Positions 59,567 to 64,000 of a stretch of DNA of 64,000 bases are shown piece after piece. The DNA comes from Pseudolysobacter sp964466115 (GTDB lineage: Bacteria > Pseudomonadota > Gammaproteobacteria > Xanthomonadales > Rhodanobacteraceae), in assembly GCA_964466115.1 (NCBI GenBank), contig CAYXMH010000005.1, forward strand, positions 66,731 to 130,730, given 5' to 3'. A program made the translations under genes and the position numbers. The notes under the pieces were generated by a model. The model searched no databases and was not told the DNA's origin. It was given only the letters and a program-made list of their open reading frames with translations. Positions within the stretch are counted from its first letter, which is position 1. Every line of letters starts with the position of its first letter.

Positions 59567-60148
59567 ATGAGCTTAAAAAAAATTTGCCAATGTTTGATTT
59601 CGCTATCGCTATACGGCGTTTCATTGGCGCAAGCCGCTCCGTTGTCCGATTGGGTCGGCTCGAAGGTGAGCGCCTTAAGCGCCAATTTTGACCGTTATGA
59701 CGTCGATTTAAGGACCGGGAAGATGCAGGGCCCGTTCAAGGGGTGCGTGCAGATGCGCCGGCCCGGTTCACTGACATTGGACATGCAAGGCCAACACGTC
59801 ACGATCACCAACGATTACCTGCAGGTTACTCCGTGCGCCGGCTGTAAACCGGTTTTTGCGGCGGCGGCGAAAGATGTCGTGGGGAAATTTTTTCTACAGC
59901 TTATCGCTGATGGCTCCAACGCAGACAATTTGTTCAATGCCAAGTCGACGGTTGCCAGCGGTGACGGTGTCATTGGCATTTCCTACTCGTTGGCACCAAT
60001 GGGCCTTGGTCAGGGCGAATTCACGCTGTGGTCGCGTAAAGACCGACCGGCAGTCGTTGAGTTGAATTTCACTCCGGGAGTTAAGACGGTGCTTCAGCTG
60101 TATGACCTGCAGCGCACCGTCTCGGGTTTGTCGGAGAATAGCAAATGA
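59567..60148 (+). CDS. Exported protein, possibly LolA-like fold, unknown function
   Basis: 193 residues with a signal peptide (CQCLISLSLYGVSLAQA, cleavage near residue 23). The mature part begins PLSDWVGSKVSALSANFDRY; the stretches VQMRRPGSLTLDMQGQHVTI and VELNFTPGVKTVLQLYDLQR have the strand pattern of LolA/outer-membrane lipoprotein carriers, but similarity is weak and several LolA positions are missing. A CAGC motif (TPCAGCKP) sits in the middle. It overlaps the next gene by 4 bases (ATGA), so the two form an operon, preceded by the third copy of the upstream module. No firm function. Confidence 0.7.
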   Translation: MSLKKICQCLISLSLYGVSLAQAAPLSDWVGSKVSALSANFDRYDVDLRTGKMQGPFKGCVQMRRPGSLTLDMQGQHVTITNDYLQVTPCAGCKPVFAAAAKDVVGKFFLQLIADGSNADNLFNAKSTVASGDGVIGISYSLAPMGLGQGEFTLWSRKDRPAVVELNFTPGVKTVLQLYDLQRTVSGLSENSK

Positions 60149-60999
60149 ATGCCGCGAGTCGTGCTGTAAGTTTGTGCAGTGGTTTTTTTGTGGCGGTGGC
60201 TGTTGTTGGCTGTCAGCTGGAGCATCCTGTCTCGAACGTTCCCAATCATCCCGTTTGGCAAGTCGATTTGTTGCCAAAATTGGTGTGCGTTAACGATACG
60301 GTGCGAGTGAAATACCGCATTGCCAACGAGTGTCCCGAGGGCCCGTATTGTCGAGGTTTTTACCCAACCATCGACGTATCGTCCGCCGATGATGCGCTCT
60401 CGTTCCCACTATCCCCCTATCACAATGAAGCATACAGCGGTGAAATCAGCAGTACTCCGATTACAGCTGTCGCTGCGACCAATATCACCGTTACATCCAC
60501 GCCCGATTTGGTTTGGTACCGTTCGGATGGGACCGCGATGTCCGATGGCGAATTACTGCCGCCCGGCATGCTCGGTCTGGTTAGTACCCCTCCTGTTACG
60601 TTGATTCTCGACCCGATTGATTCGGGCACAACAATGCTCCATCCGATTTCATTTAACGGCATGTGCGCAGGCAGTGCCCCGATGTGGACAGCCGTCAGTT
60701 TTGAAACCGGCCAAGCGCGATCGGCTTCCGTAAGAATCCGCCGACTGTGCAATCGCGATGCGCGCGTAGTCACATTCACTGCGCATTTTTCCTCCGGATT
60801 GCCGGACCAGGACATTACCTTGATGCCGGATGGCATGGCGGGCGGATGCGTGGATATTCCATCCGAAGCACCGCCGGCCCTGATTACGTCGTTGACAGCC
60901 CGGGCCATGCCAGGTGCAGAGATTGTGTCCTGCCTGGACAGTAGCGCATCCGCTCCTCCCGCACCGATTCTCGCCGAAGTGTCAATGGGCTGTCGGTAG
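60145..60999 (+). CDS. Exported lipoprotein-like protein, unknown function
   Basis: 284 residues. The N-terminus is a lipoprotein-type signal (CSGFFVAVAVVGCQLEHP; VVGC is a fair lipobox at about residue 23). The mature part contains paired cysteines (LVCVNDTVRVKYRIANECPE, CRGFYP; MCAGSAP; RLCNRDARVV) and Ig-like beta stretches (VTFTAHFSSGLPDQDITLMP). I recognise no family. It is translationally coupled to the preceding gene (ATGA overlap), so both products likely act together in the envelope. The C-terminus (ILAEVSMGCR) lacks the IF-x3-FE tail seen in neighbours. Confidence 0.7.
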   Translation: MNAASRAVSLCSGFFVAVAVVGCQLEHPVSNVPNHPVWQVDLLPKLVCVNDTVRVKYRIANECPEGPYCRGFYPTIDVSSADDALSFPLSPYHNEAYSGEISSTPITAVAATNITVTSTPDLVWYRSDGTAMSDGELLPPGMLGLVSTPPVTLILDPIDSGTTMLHPISFNGMCAGSAPMWTAVSFETGQARSASVRIRRLCNRDARVVTFTAHFSSGLPDQDITLMPDGMAGGCVDIPSEAPPALITSLTARAMPGAEIVSCLDSSASAPPAPILAEVSMGCR

Positions 61000-61081
61000 C
61001 GAGTGAATAAGGCACTGGAGTTGAGCATCGCCGGCTTGGTCGGCGGTGCATTTGCATTAATTCGATCGATCGGACGGAATT

Positions 61082-63388
61082 ATGAAAAATATAAAAATTA
61101 GTTCTTTTTTTATTTTTTCTTTATCAATTTTAATGCGGTGTGGATACGCTGACACCATTTGGCCGGATGTCAGCGGACCCTGTGCGGCTGGGTTGCAGGC
61201 GTGCATCAATAGCGTGGATGCTAATGAAACCATTCTCATTCTCGGCAGTGGTAATTCAGAGGGAGGCAGAAACGCGTACAACATAATTACGGAAGACATC
61301 AGTATAGATAAACCACTGACGCTCACTGGAAGTGAGAGCGTTGATGTGGTGTTTTTCACCAATCGGCATATCTCCATCGCGCTAACCAGTGCGGGTACCT
61401 CCGGTAATCGCGTGACGATTCAGCGGTTGAAATTGCTCCAGGGTTCAATCGATATTGTCGATCAATATACGAGTGGGTTGATCCATCCGGTATATGACAT
61501 AAATCACGTGCAGATATTAGGGGTTAATGCGACACTCACAGCCGACGTGACATGTGCGATCAATGTAAGAAAAATGCCGCCAATAACGGGTAGTTCGCCT
61601 ACCGGCAGCGCATTTCATTTTCGCGATAACGTGATCGACTTCCAAAGCGATGGGGCGGATTTTGGTGGAATTTGTTTCACTCCGCCTTACGATGGGTTGG
61701 GATTGGTTTCTGCGAATGACGGGATAATAATCGAGCGCAATCGCATTTCGCGCCGAATGATTGCTCCCGGTCCTTTTTACGATTTCGGCACCTTTAATAA
61801 CTTCGGTATAAGGATTGATTTATCCGCAACCGCCAATGGCAGCGGAGGGTCAGATGCCGATAGCGTGCGGATCATTGGCAATACGGTGATCGGGCCGTTT
61901 GCTGTCGGCATTTTTTCCATGGCTTGGCAATATGGCGACACTACGGTTGCGATGGATTTGATCAATAATTTTGTCAATGCCCAGGTAGGAAGGAGTGGGG
62001 CTATCGTTGTCATCGATTACAACAGTACCGTGGCATTTAATCTGATCAACAATACCCTGACTGACAATGCACAGGCTATATATCTGGAAAAAGCGGGGGA
62101 TTTTGGTACGGCAGGTGGCATTGTGGATAACAATTTACTCGCTTACAACGCGGCCAGCGTGTATGTATCAGGCCCCATGCTGCTGGCCAATTCGCATAAC
62201 CTTTTTTTTAGCACCGGTGCGGCTGTTGGATTTACTCCGGGCAGTTCGACGTTAACCTCCGATCCCTTATTGGAGTCGCATACATTCCCTGCTTTGCATT
62301 CGGCGACCATGCTGGGTGATGCGACTTCACCTGCCATTGATGCTGGTCTTTCCTCGGCGTTGCCAAGTTATGCGGTGTGGGATGCCGCTGGCGAGCAACG
62401 CGTGGTGGGTACTGGCGTTGACATCGGTGCGTTTGAAAAGACCTTCGATCTAGCGCAGATCGTTGACGCGCGAGGCGATAACGTCGTGCGCAACGTCGTA
62501 CGGATCGATTCTTCGGGGTCTGCGGCGGCGTTGCGCGATCAGGAATACATCGTTGTAACACCGGTGGTTTCCAACCCATCGTTGCGCGCACAGACGGCCC
62601 GCACCCTTGGTATTTTTCAATACACGTCCTCTTTTCCAGCTTATTGGGGGGTGTTTAACGAGAATGGACTGGACATGTCCGTCGGTCAAAAATTCAGCGT
62701 GTTGATTCCATGGGGAAATGCATCGATTGCGCCGTTTTTCGCCACCGGAAAATACGGATTTCGCCACACCAGCCATTACGCCACCGATACCATGGCGGAT
62801 GCGTTTACGCCGGTGATTGAATCGCACTTGACCGGGCATGCCAACGCCGTTGCAGCTACCGTTGGGCGTTACGAAAATCCGCCAGCCTCGGCGCCATTGG
62901 TCAGTTATCACGATCATCGCCTTGGCCTGGAATACGGCGCTCAACCCGGTCCATTTAGTACGACTTACATTTGGCGTTTGATCAATCAAGACAATAGCGC
63001 GATGTCGCCAATGCCGGATACTGCGAAATCGTTCAATGTGGTGGTGGCACCGTTGGATTCACCGAATGCATTTACTCGAAATGTTGGGGTTGGGCCATTT
63101 GACGAAATCCGTTTGGATCACCCATTGATTAATGACAATCCGTGCGCCGCCATTACGGTTGGGCGGAATAACACATCGGACCCTTCGCCTCCGTTCACTT
63201 ATAACAATGTGGCATTTGCGCTGCAGTACCGCACTGCGGGCGCCGGTGGGCACTGGTATATCGTGCCGGTCTCCGACCCTGCGTTTCCGGCCGGGGCCGG
63301 CTTTAATGTGATCATCGACGGTACCCAGGCCAGTCGTTGTTTGGCGCAGTTATATCCCGATCGGATATTCGTGTATGGATTTGATTGA
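61082..63388 (+). CDS. Secreted right-handed beta-helix protein with three C-terminal repeats
   Basis: 768 residues with a signal peptide (ISSFFIFSLSILMRCGYA). The N-terminal 400 residues contain beta-helix (PbH1-like) strands (RVTIQRLKLLQGSIDIV, IIIERNRISRRM, VRIIGNTVIGPFAVGI, VAFNLINNTLTDNAQAIYL) ending SPAIDAGLSS and VDIGAFE, a closing motif common in secreted choice-of-anchor proteins. Three degenerate repeats of about 100 residues follow (WGVFNENGLDMSVGQKFSVL; WRLINQDNSAMSP then FNVVV; HWYIVPVSDPAF then FNVII), resembling DUF7452-type repeats. The tail is YPDRIFVYGFD, matching the delta-60 proteins. The first 60 bases are distinctly AT-rich. Function unknown; beta-helix proteins bind or cleave polysaccharides, but no lyase motif is seen. 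Confidence 0.85.
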   Translation: MKNIKISSFFIFSLSILMRCGYADTIWPDVSGPCAAGLQACINSVDANETILILGSGNSEGGRNAYNIITEDISIDKPLTLTGSESVDVVFFTNRHISIALTSAGTSGNRVTIQRLKLLQGSIDIVDQYTSGLIHPVYDINHVQILGVNATLTADVTCAINVRKMPPITGSSPTGSAFHFRDNVIDFQSDGADFGGICFTPPYDGLGLVSANDGIIIERNRISRRMIAPGPFYDFGTFNNFGIRIDLSATANGSGGSDADSVRIIGNTVIGPFAVGIFSMAWQYGDTTVAMDLINNFVNAQVGRSGAIVVIDYNSTVAFNLINNTLTDNAQAIYLEKAGDFGTAGGIVDNNLLAYNAASVYVSGPMLLANSHNLFFSTGAAVGFTPGSSTLTSDPLLESHTFPALHSATMLGDATSPAIDAGLSSALPSYAVWDAAGEQRVVGTGVDIGAFEKTFDLAQIVDARGDNVVRNVVRIDSSGSAAALRDQEYIVVTPVVSNPSLRAQTARTLGIFQYTSSFPAYWGVFNENGLDMSVGQKFSVLIPWGNASIAPFFATGKYGFRHTSHYATDTMADAFTPVIESHLTGHANAVAATVGRYENPPASAPLVSYHDHRLGLEYGAQPGPFSTTYIWRLINQDNSAMSPMPDTAKSFNVVVAPLDSPNAFTRNVGVGPFDEIRLDHPLINDNPCAAITVGRNNTSDPSPPFTYNNVAFALQYRTAGAGGHWYIVPVSDPAFPAGAGFNVIIDGTQASRCLAQLYPDRIFVYGFD

Positions 63389-63453
63389 ATAAACGATTCA
63401 ATGCTATAGCGTGCGATCGGGGCGCGCTTAAAGTGGGTTGTTTTGAATTTGCC

Positions 63454-63482
63454 TTGACTCCTATCCAGCAAGTCGATTTAAT
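63454..63482 (+). promoter_or_regulatory. tRNA-Phe promoter
   Basis: TTGACT (63454-63459), 17-base spacer, TTTAAT (63477-63482), then a C-rich discriminator (ACGTCCCC). It lies about 50 bases before the tRNA, the normal arrangement for a stringently controlled stable-RNA promoter. Confidence 0.75.
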
Positions 63483-63532
63483 ACGTCCCCTTTTGCGGCG
63501 GCTTGTTTCGAGCGTCCGTAATCGCCCTCTAA

Positions 63533-63608
63533 GGCCGGGTAGCTCAGTTGGTAGAGCAGGGGACTGAAAATCCCCGTGTCGGCGGTTCGATTCCGTCCCC
63601 GGCCACCA
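63533..63608 (+). tRNA. tRNA-Phe (GAA)
   Basis: 76 bases, with CCA encoded. Acceptor stem GGCCGGG/CCCGGCC closes; D-arm TAGCTCAGTTGGTAGAGC, anticodon stem GGGGA/TCCCC around loop CTGAAAA (anticodon GAA at 63566-63568), and T-arm GGTTCGATTCC are standard. All stems pair with one wobble in the T stem. Confidence 0.97.
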
Positions 63609-64000
63609 GTAAAATCAGTAAGTTAGAAATTTCTACTCTAAGCAAATTCCCTAACGGGGACACTTATAGGGACACCCAAGAACTGCATCGCTAATACAGC
63701 TAGCGATATATCTGCCGGGGACTAAATTTGAGTCTGGCTGGGGAAATGAAATTCGAGCCTCTTGCATAGCCGAAGATCAAATGCACCTCACCCGTTTTTA
63801 GGGTGAGATGTTCGTCGACGCACAGTGGGTGATATCGCTAAAAGTGGTTACTCGATCGATCAATCGAGCTTAGCATTCGACTACACGTTATCCATAAAAC
63901 CCGAAGCTTCGCGCATCGATAGGGAGTGCTGTCAATCATGACCTGTGAATCGCCCCGGATTTCGTAGACATCCTGTAGCCTCTCACGCGAGGCAACCAGG
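63609..64000. other. Gene-poor tract after tRNA-Phe
   Basis: 392 bases with no supportable gene. It contains GGGGACACTTATAGGGACAC (63656-63675), a hairpin CTCACCC/GGGTGAG (63787-63793 with 63801-63807, loop GTTTTTA), and a weakly open minus-strand frame running off the window edge. The sequence style differs from the rest. It could be the edge of an element integrated at the tRNA, but no integrase is visible within the window. Confidence 0.4.

Noticed and set aside
63841..64000. Minus-strand frame open to the window edge
   Set aside because: Only about 52 codons are visible, with no recognisable domain, so a partial gene cannot be supported.

Overview
The window looks like a chromosomal scaffold from a gammaproteobacterium of mid-range GC content, most likely of the Xanthomonadales/Lysobacterales type. 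The pointers are the gene order queG / nnr-tsaE-amiB-mutL, a leucine/isovalerate (Liu) catabolic set, a fused isobutyryl-CoA mutase, a fimT-pilW-pilX-pilV minor pilin cluster, large secreted delta-60 repeat proteins, and many short palindromic repeats of the GTAGGGTGGGC, TTCGACAGGCTCA and GTGGGAGCGGCTTC types. The assignment is by gene content only. A 100-N gap flanked by identical 55-base ends shows this is an assembled scaffold, probably from short reads.

Layout. 1-2.6 kb: a truncated methylglutaconyl-CoA hydratase (liuC) and a divergent iron-uptake operon under a Fur box. 2.8-12 kb, all on the minus strand: leucine dehydrogenase, isovaleryl-CoA dehydrogenase (liuA), a nucleotidyltransferase with a small partner, a thiolase, an HscC-type Hsp70 with a J-like membrane protein, and the methylcrotonyl-CoA carboxylase carboxyltransferase (liuB). 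12.4-16.8 kb: a short orphan RHS protein with a methyltransferase-like C-terminus, and a membrane Ser/Thr kinase with a Cache-type sensor. 17-21.2 kb: icmF followed by a second nucleotidyltransferase plus small partner. 21.3-25.1 kb: assembly gap, secreted subtilase, rlmC. 25.2-36.6 kb: housekeeping genes (FAD oxidoreductase, NlpC/P60 lipoprotein, slyD, panD, pgi, queG, nnr, tsaE, amiB, mutL). 36.7-43.7 kb: a DUF1684 protein, a PilE-like pilin and a minor pilin operon with two unusually large members. 43.7-53.8 kb: enoyl-CoA hydratase, FKBP isomerase, DUF1289-Nudix-sulfurtransferase operon, enoyl-CoA isomerase, DUF4139 protein, copper chaperone, thioesterase and uvrA. 53.9-63.4 kb: a secreted-protein region with two tandem 14-repeat delta-60 proteins, two unknown exported proteins and a beta-helix protein. 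63.5 kb: tRNA-Phe, then a gene-poor tail.

How the genes work together. Leucine is deaminated by leucine dehydrogenase; after oxidative decarboxylation (genes not in view) isovaleryl-CoA is processed by LiuA, the carboxylase (only LiuB seen) and LiuC, with the thiolase handling acetoacetyl-CoA. IcmF links isobutyryl-CoA and butyryl-CoA. The most unusual parts are: (i) a three-block upstream DNA module repeated ahead of consecutive secreted-protein genes; (ii) a short shared C-terminal tail (D-[RL]-I-F-x3-F-[ED]) on three secreted proteins; (iii) minor pilins with ectodomains several times the normal size; (iv) two nucleotidyltransferase + small-partner modules attached to acyl-CoA catabolic genes; and (v) the RHS-methyltransferase fusion.
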